NCBI GenBank assembly: GCA_024648655.1
Contig: JAGGDZ010000527.1
Location: forward strand, 1 to 9,918
Direction: 5' to 3'
DNA: 9,918 nucleotides
DNA from: Chloroflexota bacterium
GTDB taxonomy: Bacteria; Chloroflexota; Dehalococcoidia; Lucifugimonadales; JADFKI01
This document shows, piece by piece, positions 1 to 5,313 of the stretch. Within the stretch, counting starts at the first letter, position 1. The number at the start of each line of letters is the position of its first letter. The translations under genes and the position numbers were made by a program. The notes below the pieces were generated by a model that ran no database searches, was not told the DNA's origin, and saw only the letters and a list, made by a program, of their open reading frames with translations.

Positions 1-801
1 ATTGCATGTGCGAGGCCACATGTTGTCGTTGCCCGCGGCGAGGATGACATAGCCGTCCGAAGTCTCGTACATGCCGCCGAAAGGCGTGCCGCCGCCGCCG
101 ACTGCGGAATCCGCGCGCGTTGTCTCTACGCCTCCGCTCAGGTATGCCGAGATAGGGATTTCGTTGACGGTGAAGCCCGTGTCGGCGAGGCAGACCTCCA
201 GTGCTTGACCTTCGCCGGAGATTTCGCGTTCGCGCAGGGCGGCAAGCGCGCCGATGCAGGCATGCAGCGCGGTGATGCGGTCTATCAGCGGGAAGTACGT
301 CTTGATCGGAGGAAGGTCGCCGTATCCAGTGAGAGACATGAGGCCGCCCATCGCCTGACCAATGGGATCGAAACCGACCTTGTCGCGGTTGGGACCGTAC
401 TGCCCGTAAGCCGAGACGTTAATCATGATTATCTTCGGGTTCAGCTCCTTGAGCTTGTCGTAGCCGAAACCCATGATGTCGATGGTGCCGGGGCGGAAGT
501 TCTGCAGGAGAATATCCGAGACCTTGACCAGCTCGCGCAGAACCTCCTTGCCCTTGTCGGTGCGAAGGTTGATGGCAAGGCTCTTCTTGCCGCTGTTGTA
601 CTGCACCCAGTAGGCGGACTGCCCTCGAACTCGCGGCCCGTTGGCTCGGCTCTCATCGCCGCGCACGGACTCCACCTTGATTACTTCGGCGCCCATGCGC
701 GCGAACATCAGCGCACAACGCGGTCCAGCCTGATAGCGTCCCAGGTCCAGTACTCGTATGCCTTCGAGCGGAGTATTCAGTTTGCCATTATCAGAAGTCA
801 T
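1..801 (-). CDS. CaiB/BaiF (family III) CoA-transferase, partial (C-terminus outside window)
   Basis: Family III CoA-transferases move CoA between carboxylic acids through a covalent aspartyl intermediate. The ATG at 801-799 opens a frame with no stop down to base 1, giving 267 residues of a family that is usually about 400 long, so roughly the last third is missing. The N-terminus carries the family hallmark LEGIRVLDL (12-20), followed by AGP and GAEVIKVE (38-44). Then come NPKIIMINVSAYGQYGP (121-137), FDPIGQAMGGLMSLTGYG and an AALRERE-SGEGQ segment. D174 (codon 282-280) in PLIDRITALH aligns with the catalytic Asp169 of formyl-CoA transferase. A GAGAGGA-like ribosome binding site lies about 9 bases before the ATG. 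The substrate cannot be told from sequence. The crotonase gene lies upstream on the same strand, which suggests an acyl-CoA pathway. Confidence 0.9.
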   Translation of the reverse strand, partial: MTSDNGKLNTPLEGIRVLDLGRYQAGPRCALMFARMGAEVIKVESVRGDESRANGPRVRGQSAYWVQYNSGKKSLAINLRTDKGKEVLRELVKVSDILLQNFRPGTIDIMGFGYDKLKELNPKIIMINVSAYGQYGPNRDKVGFDPIGQAMGGLMSLTGYGDLPPIKTYFPLIDRITALHACIGALAALREREISGEGQALEVCLADTGFTVNEIPISAYLSGGVETTRADSAVGGGGTPFGGMYETSDGYVILAAGNDNMWPRTCN

Positions 802-863
802 CAGCGTCTGTCCTCTCGCAGTTCTTCAATCATCCCGTATCCTGTGGTTTTCTATCGCTCGTG

Positions 864-1048
864 TTAGCCCAAATCTAATGGCGGCATCATCAGCCCCTCA
901 ACGGGGATCAGCCTCTGCGCGACCGGATCACCTCCCAAGAACGGGCTTCCGGCGCGAGCGCGCCGAGCAGTGGCAGCGTATCCTCATCGTTGAACACGAA
1001 CAGTGTAATTTCTTCACGCCCATCAAAGTTGATCCAAGTGCGGTCCAT
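864..1048 (-). pseudogene. Frameshifted C-terminal remnant of a clan AA (retropepsin-like) aspartic protease
   Basis: Two minus-strand frames join into one family-like C-terminus. The ATG at 1048-1046 reads MDRTWINFDGREEITL then FVFNDEDTLPLLGALAPEA before running out of homology and stopping at 908. The neighbouring frame, from 941 down to a TAA at 864, reads FLGGDPVAQRLIPVEGLMM. Together they match my recollection of the family pattern: a G-R-E hydrophobic strand, LLGA.tLE, then a gvDPv..RLiPv.gl tail. The frame change falls around 941-944 and needs a single-base shift. The N-terminal half with the catalytic DTGA is absent: the 64 bases up to the crotonase stop show no match in any frame. 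It is either a decayed gene or, less likely, a sequencing frameshift in an already truncated gene. Confidence 0.6.
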
Positions 1049-1112
1049 ACCCTATGCCTATTCTCACCCTGTGCACTCTGTGCAAGGCGGAATTGCTGGC
1101 TCGACACAGGCG

Positions 1113-1877
1113 CTACGCATCCTTGCGCCCCTTACGCGCGAGGAAGTCGGCGAAGCCCTCTTCGACGGGGGTGGGGGCGAGCTTGCCCTTCTGAGCCGCA
1201 GCCTCGTTGTCGTGCATCCAGCGCCAGCCCTCTCCTACATCGTCGATCATCAGCTCCTTTATGCCTTGAACCATGCGCGGGTCATTGGCGGCAATCAACT
1301 GGGCTATCTCCATCGCCTTTGGCATGAGTTCGTCCGGAGCGACGAGGTGGTTCAGCAGCCCGATCTGGTACGCTTCTTCCGCTTCGACGACGCGCGTGCT
1401 GAAGAGCAGTTCCTTTGCCTTGGGCCATCCGACCTGCATCGGCAGTGTCCATGTGGAGTTCACTCGACCATAAGACGCCGCGAGGAAGCGGAACCTGGAA
1501 CGTTCGCAGCCCACGCGAATGTCGAAGCTAGACGCCATGACAGCGCCGCCGCCGTATGAAAGCCCATTTAGCGCACCGATTGTCGGCTTTGTGCATGCTG
1601 CGACATGCCAAGAGTATTCGGAGCGTTTTGGGTCGGGCGGTGGTGGATTCTCCGCGTCTCTCACCTGCTCGTGGATGTCCGCGCCGGCCGAGAACGCGCG
1701 GTCGCCCGTGCCGGTGAATATCACTGCCTTGATGTCCGTGTCCGCCTCCATATCACTTATGGCGGTATCAACCTCGCGATACAGCCTCTTGCTCAGCGCA
1801 TTCAGTACCTTCGGCCTGTTAAGACGAATGATACCGACACCCTCGTCTTTGGTCACAACAATGTCTTCGTAGCTCAC
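1113..1877 (-). CDS. Enoyl-CoA hydratase/isomerase (crotonase) family protein with altered catalytic residues
   Basis: A 254-residue protein, the usual length for single-domain crotonases, which act on acyl-CoA thioesters through an oxyanion hole. The start is GTG at 1877-1875, supported by GGGAG about 7 bases upstream. Visible family parts are the N-terminal GVGIIRLNRPKVLNAL (13-28), the first oxyanion element FSAGADIHE (62-70), and the second, GALNGLSYGGGAVMASSFDI (101-120). A C-terminal AEEAYQIGLLNHLV follows (166-179). The two glutamates of classical enoyl-CoA hydratase (rat Glu144 and Glu164) align with V113 and A133, and the usual PGaGGTqRL stretch is replaced by NSTWTLPMQVG. Simple hydratase activity is therefore doubtful; an isomerase, hydrolase, decarboxylase or lyase of this fold is possible. 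It has its own promoter and lies upstream of the CoA-transferase. Confidence 0.9.
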   Translation of the reverse strand: MSYEDIVVTKDEGVGIIRLNRPKVLNALSKRLYREVDTAISDMEADTDIKAVIFTGTGDRAFSAGADIHEQVRDAENPPPPDPKRSEYSWHVAACTKPTIGALNGLSYGGGAVMASSFDIRVGCERSRFRFLAASYGRVNSTWTLPMQVGWPKAKELLFSTRVVEAEEAYQIGLLNHLVAPDELMPKAMEIAQLIAANDPRMVQGIKELMIDDVGEGWRWMHDNEAAAQKGKLAPTPVEEGFADFLARKGRKDA

Positions 1878-1924
1878 GATTACGCTCCCAGAGTGCTAGA
1901 TTGCCAGTAGCTTCGATTGGCGTA

Positions 1925-1953
1925 AGTATATTCCCACTCGAGCCAAGCGTCAA
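1925..1953 (-). promoter_or_regulatory. Sigma70-type promoter for the crotonase gene
   Basis: On the minus strand TTGACG (1953-1948) is followed by a 17-base spacer and TATACT (1930-1925). Both boxes are close to consensus with ideal spacing. A transcript start near 1918 would give a leader of about 40 bases ending in the GGGAG ribosome binding site before the GTG start at 1877. This separates the crotonase and CoA-transferase unit from the cupin gene upstream. Confidence 0.7.
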
Positions 1954-1979
1954 AAGAGGCGCAATCGAGAGGGTATAAA

Positions 1980-2008
1980 CTGTCAGGCGCGACTGTTCAG
2001 ACTGACAG
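1980..2008 (-). terminator. Inverted repeat after the cupin gene, possible terminator
   Basis: CTGTCAG (1980-1986) and CTGACAG (2002-2008) form a perfect 7-base inverted repeat around a 15-base loop, about 32 bases past the cupin stop. On the minus strand the stem is followed by TTTATA, a short and imperfect U-rich tail. The position between the cupin stop and the crotonase promoter fits a terminator. The stem is short and the loop long, so this is weakly supported. Confidence 0.3.
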
Positions 2009-2040
2009 CGCCGCCGTATTGGGTAATTATTGTCTAATTC

Positions 2041-2358
2041 TCAGTCCAGCGTAAGAGCCACAGACACTCGGGTTTCGCTGCCCACGGCTTTAGTCGTGTG
2101 CCCCTGCCCGGTCAGGTCCTCGGCGAGCATCATGTCGCCGGGGCCGAGTGTGTAAACCGTACCATCGCCCAGCCCGATCTCGACGTTACCGGCTAGGGTG
2201 ATGATGTATTGTTTGCGCGGCGCGGGATGCCAGTCTATGAAGTAGCCGACTTCTTGCTTTCGAACTACGATGCTAGTAGCGTCCTGAACTTCGGGCGGCT
2301 CATAGCTTTCGTCCATGTGCGACTGTCCGTCGTCGCCCGTGTATAGCCTGTAAAACAT
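2041..2358 (-). CDS. Small single-domain cupin protein
   Basis: A 105-residue protein starting at ATG 2358, with a strong GGAGGAG ribosome binding site 5 bases upstream. The cupin beta-barrel core is readable: WHPAPRKQYIITLAGNVEI (43-61) as motif 1 and the turn LGPGDMMLAEDLTGQGH (71-87) as motif 2. H44, Q50 and H87 are the likely metal-site positions. Motif 1 has a single His followed by Pro-Ala-Pro rather than HxH, so the metal site is non-classical. No signal peptide or membrane segment is visible, so it is probably cytoplasmic. The function is not identifiable: stand-alone cupins of this size may be small-molecule dioxygenases, isomerases or ligand sensors. It lies 177 bases downstream of the Mrp-like gene and has its own probable promoter. 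Confidence 0.8.
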   Translation of the reverse strand: MFYRLYTGDDGQSHMDESYEPPEVQDATSIVVRKQEVGYFIDWHPAPRKQYIITLAGNVEIGLGDGTVYTLGPGDMMLAEDLTGQGHTTKAVGSETRVSVALTLD

Positions 2359-2402
2359 GCAAACTCCTCCATAGCGTCAGGATGACAAATCATACGGGAG
2401 CA

Positions 2403-2408
2403 ATTATA
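2403..2408 (-). promoter_or_regulatory. Probable -10 box for the cupin gene
   Basis: The minus strand carries a perfect TATAAT at 2408-2403, placing a start site near 2396 and a leader of about 38 bases before the cupin ATG. No good -35 hexamer is seen at the right distance, so the promoter may be weak or activator dependent. Confidence 0.4.
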
Positions 2409-2535
2409 CACGTTGACGGTTATGGAAGCGCGAATAGGCATTCGGCAGATGCGGCGCGGTCGAGGGCGGAGTCAAGGGCTGCGGGGAGTATGTTGAGATG
2501 CAATGCCAGTTGCAAATACGGTGCGCGCATCCCTA

Positions 2536-3348
2536 TCATCCCCCTTCCAGCGCCGCTTTCGCCTTGTCCGCGATGCCGGAATACTCACCCAGCACGTCGT
2601 TGTTGAGCAGCACAGTGGGCTTCGATGTGTCGCGGTATTCCGGGCGCAGCTCCAGGCTGCCCAGGAAGTCCAGACCCAACTCGCTCGCCAACTCCTCGCC
2701 CGCGCCACTGCCGAAGATTTCGCCGGAGAAGTTCTCGACTACACCGAGCACCTTGACTTGCAACTTGCGAATCATGTTGATGGAGCGCTTGGCGTCGATC
2801 TTGGCGAGTTCCTGCGGCGTGGTAACGACGATGAATCCGTCGAGTTCAAGATTCTGCATCACGGTCAGGGGGGCGTCCGATGTGCCCGGGGGCAGGTCAA
2901 CTACGAGGTAGTCGAGTTCGCCCCAGTCAGTGGTTTGCAGCAACTGATTGATGGCATTATGAACCATGGGACCACGCCAGATGATTGCTTCTTCCTCGTT
3001 TTGCTGGAAGAAGCCCATGGACATCACCTTGACGCCGAAACGCTCGGACGGCAGCATCTTGTTGCCTTCGCCCACCTGTGGGCGCTCTGCGACCTTCATT
3101 GCGCGCACGACATTGGGGCAGTCGATGTCCACATCGAGGATGCCTACGCTGTGCCCTTCGTGCGCGAGAGTCGCGGCGAGGTTCACGGCGACGGTCGTCT
3201 TGCCTACGCCGCCCTTGCCGCTGTACACACCAATCTTGTGGTCGATCTGCGCCAGCGCGTCTGCGACCTGACGCTTCTGCTCGAATTGGCGCCTCATCGA
3301 CTCTATGCGCTGGCGCGCGTGCGCCTGCTGCTGCGGATTCATAGTCAT
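2536..3348 (-). CDS. Mrp/NBP35 (ApbC-like) P-loop ATPase lacking the CxxC motif
   Basis: A 270-residue member of the MinD/Mrp P-loop family. Its best known members carry and transfer [4Fe-4S] clusters to apoproteins in the cytoplasm. The start is ATG 3348, with GAGGA 6 bases upstream. Residues 1-33 are a charged, Gln/Arg-rich, probably helical leader. The deviant Walker A is SGKGGVGKTT (43-52), with signature Lys45; switch I is DVDIDCPN (72-79). WRGPMVHNAINQLL (124-137) and the Walker B YLVVDLPPGTSD (147-158) follow, then VTTPQELAKIDAKRSINM. After VENFS (204-208) the usual segment with the cluster-binding CxxC is missing and the chain goes straight to GEIFGSGAGEELA. Cys77 is the only cysteine. 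The N-terminal MIP18 domain found in many Mrp proteins is absent but is encoded by the gene just upstream. Confidence 0.9.
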   Translation of the reverse strand: MTMNPQQQAHARQRIESMRRQFEQKRQVADALAQIDHKIGVYSGKGGVGKTTVAVNLAATLAHEGHSVGILDVDIDCPNVVRAMKVAERPQVGEGNKMLPSERFGVKVMSMGFFQQNEEEAIIWRGPMVHNAINQLLQTTDWGELDYLVVDLPPGTSDAPLTVMQNLELDGFIVVTTPQELAKIDAKRSINMIRKLQVKVLGVVENFSGEIFGSGAGEELASELGLDFLGSLELRPEYRDTSKPTVLLNNDVLGEYSGIADKAKAALEGG

Positions 3349-3349
3349 G

Positions 3350-3411
3350 GCAGTTCCTCAGCCTTTCAGTTAGTCAGTGCGTCAGCTAATCAGTTAGCCA
3401 GCGGTCAGCGG
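3350..3411. repeat. Degenerate 8-base periodic array (TCAGNNNN) before the Mrp-like gene
   Basis: From 3350 the plus strand reads in octamers GCAGTTCC, TCAGCCTT, TCAGTTAG, TCAGTGCG, TCAGCTAA, TCAGTTAG, CCAGCGGT, then slips by one base into CAGCGG. The NCAG core recurs at 3350, 3358, 3366, 3374, 3382, 3390 and 3398, exactly every 8 bases; the two TCAGTTAG units are identical. On the transcribed minus strand this is a run of CTGA-ending units that overlaps the GAGGA ribosome binding site of the Mrp-like gene. A perfect 5-base stem-loop, GCTAA-TCAG-TTAGC (3385-3398), lies inside the array. Confidence 0.55.
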
Positions 3412-3466
3412 TAGAACGAGCCTTTTTACGCACGAACGCTGAACTACTGAAAACCGACTGACTTCG

Positions 3467-3781
3467 CTAGTCCAGTCCCAGCAGCTTCTTGCCCTCTTCC
3501 GTAATCTCGTCCGGTGTCCAAGGCGGGTCGAAAACGAGATCGACATTGATGTCGTCAACACCTTCTAGTTCGGCTAGCCGCCACTCCGCCTGTTGCGCGA
3601 TGTACGGACCCATGCCGCAGCCCGCGAAGGTGAGCGTCATCTTCATATCGATGTTTCCCTCTACAAGAGAAACATCACGCACTAGTCCGAGGTCAACAAT
3701 GTTCACGGGGATTTCGGGGTCATACACGTCCCTCAGCGCCTCGTACACGTCGTCCAGTGTTAGGTCTATCTTGTTAGTCAT
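3467..3781 (-). CDS. Stand-alone MIP18/DUF59 family (SufT/PaaD-like) protein
   Basis: A 104-residue single-domain protein of the MIP18 family, whose members help deliver or mature Fe-S clusters. The start is ATG 3781 with a strong GGAGGAG about 4 bases upstream. The family landmarks are all present: an N-terminal helix ALRDVYDPEIPVNIVDLGLV (15-34), MTLTFAGCGMGPYI with the conserved reactive Cys55 (usually GCPMG), and the C-terminal VDLVFDPPWTPDEITEEGKK (80-99). This domain is often fused to the N-terminus of Mrp proteins; here it is a separate gene 118 bases upstream of the Mrp-like ATPase. The pair probably act together, and Cys55 may supply a thiol that the ATPase lacks (inference). Named homologues such as sufT and paaD cannot be told apart on this evidence. 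Confidence 0.92.
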   Translation of the reverse strand: MTNKIDLTLDDVYEALRDVYDPEIPVNIVDLGLVRDVSLVEGNIDMKMTLTFAGCGMGPYIAQQAEWRLAELEGVDDINVDLVFDPPWTPDEITEEGKKLLGLD

Positions 3782-3817
3782 GCCGCTCCTCCATCTTTCG
3801 TAGGTTGCTAGAAAGCC

Positions 3818-3826
3818 ATTGTATCA
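3818..3826 (-). promoter_or_regulatory. Extended -10 promoter for the MIP18/Mrp unit
   Basis: The minus strand reads TGATACAAT (3826-3818), an extended -10 element (TGn before the hexamer) without a clear -35. A start near 3811 leaves a leader of about 30 bases that ends in the GGAGGAG before ATG 3781. Confidence 0.45.
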
Positions 3827-3898
3827 CGCCGTACCAGTCATGTGTTTCTGATAGAGACGACCGCCCAATTGGAAACGCTAACCAACGCTAATCTTCTC

Positions 3899-3927
3899 TT
3901 GAAGCTGCCTATGCGCTATGCTATTCT
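3899..3927 (+). promoter_or_regulatory. Sigma70-type promoter of the tRNA-Pro gene
   Basis: TTGAAG (3899-3904), a 17-base spacer and TATTCT (3922-3927) lie directly before the tRNA, followed by a GGG block. A start site near 3934 would leave only a few bases of leader, as is usual for tRNA genes. Confidence 0.65.
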
Positions 3928-3937
3928 GGGAGTTGGC

Positions 3938-4014
3938 CGGGGAGTAGCGCAGTTTGGTAGCGCACCTGCATGGGGTGCAGGGGGTCGCTGGTTCGAATCC
4001 AGTCTCCCCGACCA
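3938..4014 (+). tRNA. tRNA-Pro (anticodon GGG), CCA encoded
   Basis: A full cloverleaf can be drawn. The acceptor stem pairs CGGGGAG (3938-3944) with CTCCCCG (4004-4010). The D arm is GCGC-AGTTTGGTA-GCGC. The anticodon arm is CCTGC, loop ATGGGGT, GCAGG. The T arm is GCTGG-TTCGAAT-CCAGT with one G-U pair. The anticodon is GGG, reading proline CCC/CCU, and G37 is as expected for tRNA-Pro. Discriminator A4011 is followed by an encoded CCA (4012-4014). The gene is divergent from the MIP18 gene. Its 3' end is not repeated elsewhere in the window, so there is no sign that it is used as an integration site here. Confidence 0.96.
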
Positions 4015-4034
4015 TAATGAGGAAACAAGGACAT

Positions 4035-4050
4035 TGAGCAGGTTTGCTCA
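4035..4050 (+). terminator. Short hairpin after the tRNA gene
   Basis: TGAGCA-GGTT-TGCTCA is a perfect 6-base stem with a 4-base loop, starting 21 bases after the tRNA CCA. No T-rich tail follows, so it may be a processing or weak termination hairpin rather than an intrinsic terminator. The remaining bases to 4184, between the convergent tRNA and HAD genes, contain a second 6-base stem (CGACCA and TGGTCG, 4104-4121) and nothing that reads as a gene. Confidence 0.3.
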
Positions 4051-4184
4051 TCGCCGTTCGTTGCATACCCTTTCCCTACGCGTCCCATCGTGAACCGTTC
4101 CTTCGACCACGCGCATGGTCGCTCGCGGTCTGCAAACCAACCGTCCTCACGCGTCTGCGTTATGGCTGCCGCATTTCTGACCCG

Positions 4185-4919
4185 CTAAGCGAGGAGCTTG
4201 TCTGCCAGATCCGGGAAGTCAACCGCGGTTACGTCGAATGCTGTGGAAGCCGAGTCGATGTCGGACGAACCCGGAAACACGTCGGACTCCCCCTCCCTGT
4301 GGACATACGCGGTGTGAAGACCCGCCGCGCCCGCCCCTTGCAAGTCCCTCTTGTGTGCAGCCACCATCATCGCCTCCGAAGGATCGACCCGCAGCAGCTT
4401 GAGAGCTGTCAGGTACGCTTCAGGGTCGGTCTTGTAGTGTCCGAGGAACTCGCATGACAGAATCCCGTCCCATCGAATGTCGTTGTACTTGGAGCAGTCC
4501 ACGACTATGGAATAGCTGAGAACTGTCAGCACGATAGTCGTGTAACGGCCTCGGAGTCTCTCTATTGCGTCCGCGGCGTCGCGCCATGCGCTCATCCTGT
4601 GCCAGACTTCGTTAAGCTCGTCCCGTTCCGACGCGGACAGCTCTAAGGCGGAGTGCTTCTCCAGAACGTCGTTCAGAACGCTGCGATGAATCTGATCGGC
4701 GTTCCTCCAGGAGAGTTCGCCGGATCTGACGCGAGCGAGTGCGTCGAACATGCAAGTGCGCCAGTCTGTGGCGAACTGTGTTACGTCAACGTCGGCATTC
4801 TGTTCGGCGGCAAGTCGAGCCACCTCCTTCTGTATCGCCCCGCGCCAGTCGAATACCGTGCCGCCTACGTCGAAGGTCAAAGCCTTAATTTTTGAGAGGT
4901 CAGTCATGAGGTCAGTCAT
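4185..4919 (-). CDS. HAD-superfamily hydrolase, haloacid dehalogenase type II-like
   Basis: A 244-residue HAD hydrolase most like the (S)-2-haloacid dehalogenase group. Motif I is LTFDVGGTVFDW, with nucleophile D17. The helical cap carries DWRTCMFDAL (52-61), with R54 a candidate carboxylate ligand. Motif II is LSYS (134-137), with S135. Motif III is GHYKTDPEAY, with K163 and Y169 spaced as Lys151 and Tyr157 in L-DEX. Motif IV is VAAHKRDL, with H189 and D192. Tyr136 replaces the Asn of the usual LSNG, so the substrate may differ from 2-haloacids; a phosphatase role is less likely because the pattern is dehalogenase-like. The start lies in a 12-base duplication, so ATG 4919 and ATG 4907 give almost the same N-terminus; neither has a good ribosome binding site. 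The gene stands alone, convergent with the tRNA. Confidence 0.85.
   Translation of the reverse strand: MTDLMTDLSKIKALTFDVGGTVFDWRGAIQKEVARLAAEQNADVDVTQFATDWRTCMFDALARVRSGELSWRNADQIHRSVLNDVLEKHSALELSASERDELNEVWHRMSAWRDAADAIERLRGRYTTIVLTVLSYSIVVDCSKYNDIRWDGILSCEFLGHYKTDPEAYLTALKLLRVDPSEAMMVAAHKRDLQGAGAAGLHTAYVHREGESDVFPGSSDIDSASTAFDVTAVDFPDLADKLLA
4896..4919. repeat. Perfect 12-base tandem duplication over the HAD start codon
   Basis: GAGGTCAGTCAT occurs twice head to tail (4896-4907 and 4908-4919). On the coding strand this is ATGACTGACCTC repeated, which duplicates the start codon and the first four residues (MTDL MTDL). Confidence 0.9.
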
Positions 4920-5017
4920 AATGTGTTTAGCGCCTTTCTACTCATGTGGATTGGATGTCATTGCGCTGAAAGGCGGCGCGCTTCTCCGCAAGACACGCCG
5001 GCGCTCCAGCATTAGGA

Positions 5018-5023
5018 ATTATA
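5018..5023 (-). promoter_or_regulatory. Possible -10 box for the HAD gene
   Basis: The minus strand has a perfect TATAAT here, about 100 bases upstream of ATG 4919. The best -35 candidate is TTACCC at an 18-base spacing, a poor match, so the call is tentative. Confidence 0.3.
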
Positions 5024-5158
5024 CTCTTACCTTAACTAGCCGGGTAATCTGTGTGAACTTGACCGCCTCAAAGCTCGCACTCCCGATATGCACTGAAAGC
5101 GGCGACGCGCAATATGCCGCAGCCTTCTGTTGCATATTAGATGACTGATTTAGTAGAG

Positions 5159-5173
5159 TGCCAATAATTGGCA
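5159..5173. promoter_or_regulatory. 15-base palindrome, candidate operator
   Basis: TGCCAAT-A-ATTGGCA has two perfect 7-base arms around one central base. The symmetry and AT-rich centre fit a binding site for a dimeric regulator. It lies 140 bases before the MBL start, between the divergent HAD and MBL genes. No regulator is encoded in the window, so the partner is unknown. Confidence 0.4.
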
Positions 5174-5313
5174 GGAGAACCTAACGGACTAAGTCGGATG
5201 TTACAGTAGCCGGCGCAGGCTTTCTCAGGCGGTAGCGCCATTGCCAAGATTGAGCCAGCATTCGACAGGCGATGCAAAGAAGCGGCTGAAACTGACAAAG
5301 GAGGAGTTTACGA

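Larger units (their letters stand above)
4920..5313. other. Intergenic region between the divergent HAD and MBL genes
   Basis: These 394 bases separate two divergently read genes and hold no convincing coding sequence: the open frames crossing them show no family motif. What can be seen is a TATAAT on the minus strand (5023-5018) about 100 bases before the HAD start, a 15-base palindrome at 5159-5173, and an AAAGGAGGAG ribosome binding site (5297-5306) before the MBL ATG. I could not find a confident plus-strand promoter. Confidence 0.6.

Noticed and set aside
205..867. Long plus-strand open frame opposite the CoA-transferase
   Set aside because: It is the antisense of a clear CaiB/BaiF gene, shows no family motif and has no ribosome binding site.
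990..1559. Plus-strand open frame of 189 residues across the crotonase tail and the protease remnant
   Set aside because: It is antisense to the crotonase; the minus-strand readings have clear family motifs and this one does not.
2499..2514. Hairpin TGCAA-TGCCAG-TTGCA after the Mrp-like gene as a terminator
   Set aside because: A 5-base, AT-containing stem with no T tract is too weak to call.
3350..3411. CRISPR-like array
   Set aside because: The period is 8 bases with degenerate units; there are no long conserved repeats with unique spacers and no cas genes.
2503..3414. Plus-strand open frame of 303 residues opposite the Mrp-like gene
   Set aside because: Longer than the real gene, but its composition is typical of antisense reading of a GC-rich gene and it crosses the repeat array; the minus strand has Walker A and B motifs.
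3938..4014. tRNA-Pro as an integration site for a mobile element
   Set aside because: The 3' end of the tRNA is not duplicated in the window and no integrase or other mobile gene lies nearby.
3842..4093. Plus-strand open frame over the tRNA
   Set aside because: It reads through the tRNA-Pro gene and its promoter, so it is not a protein gene.
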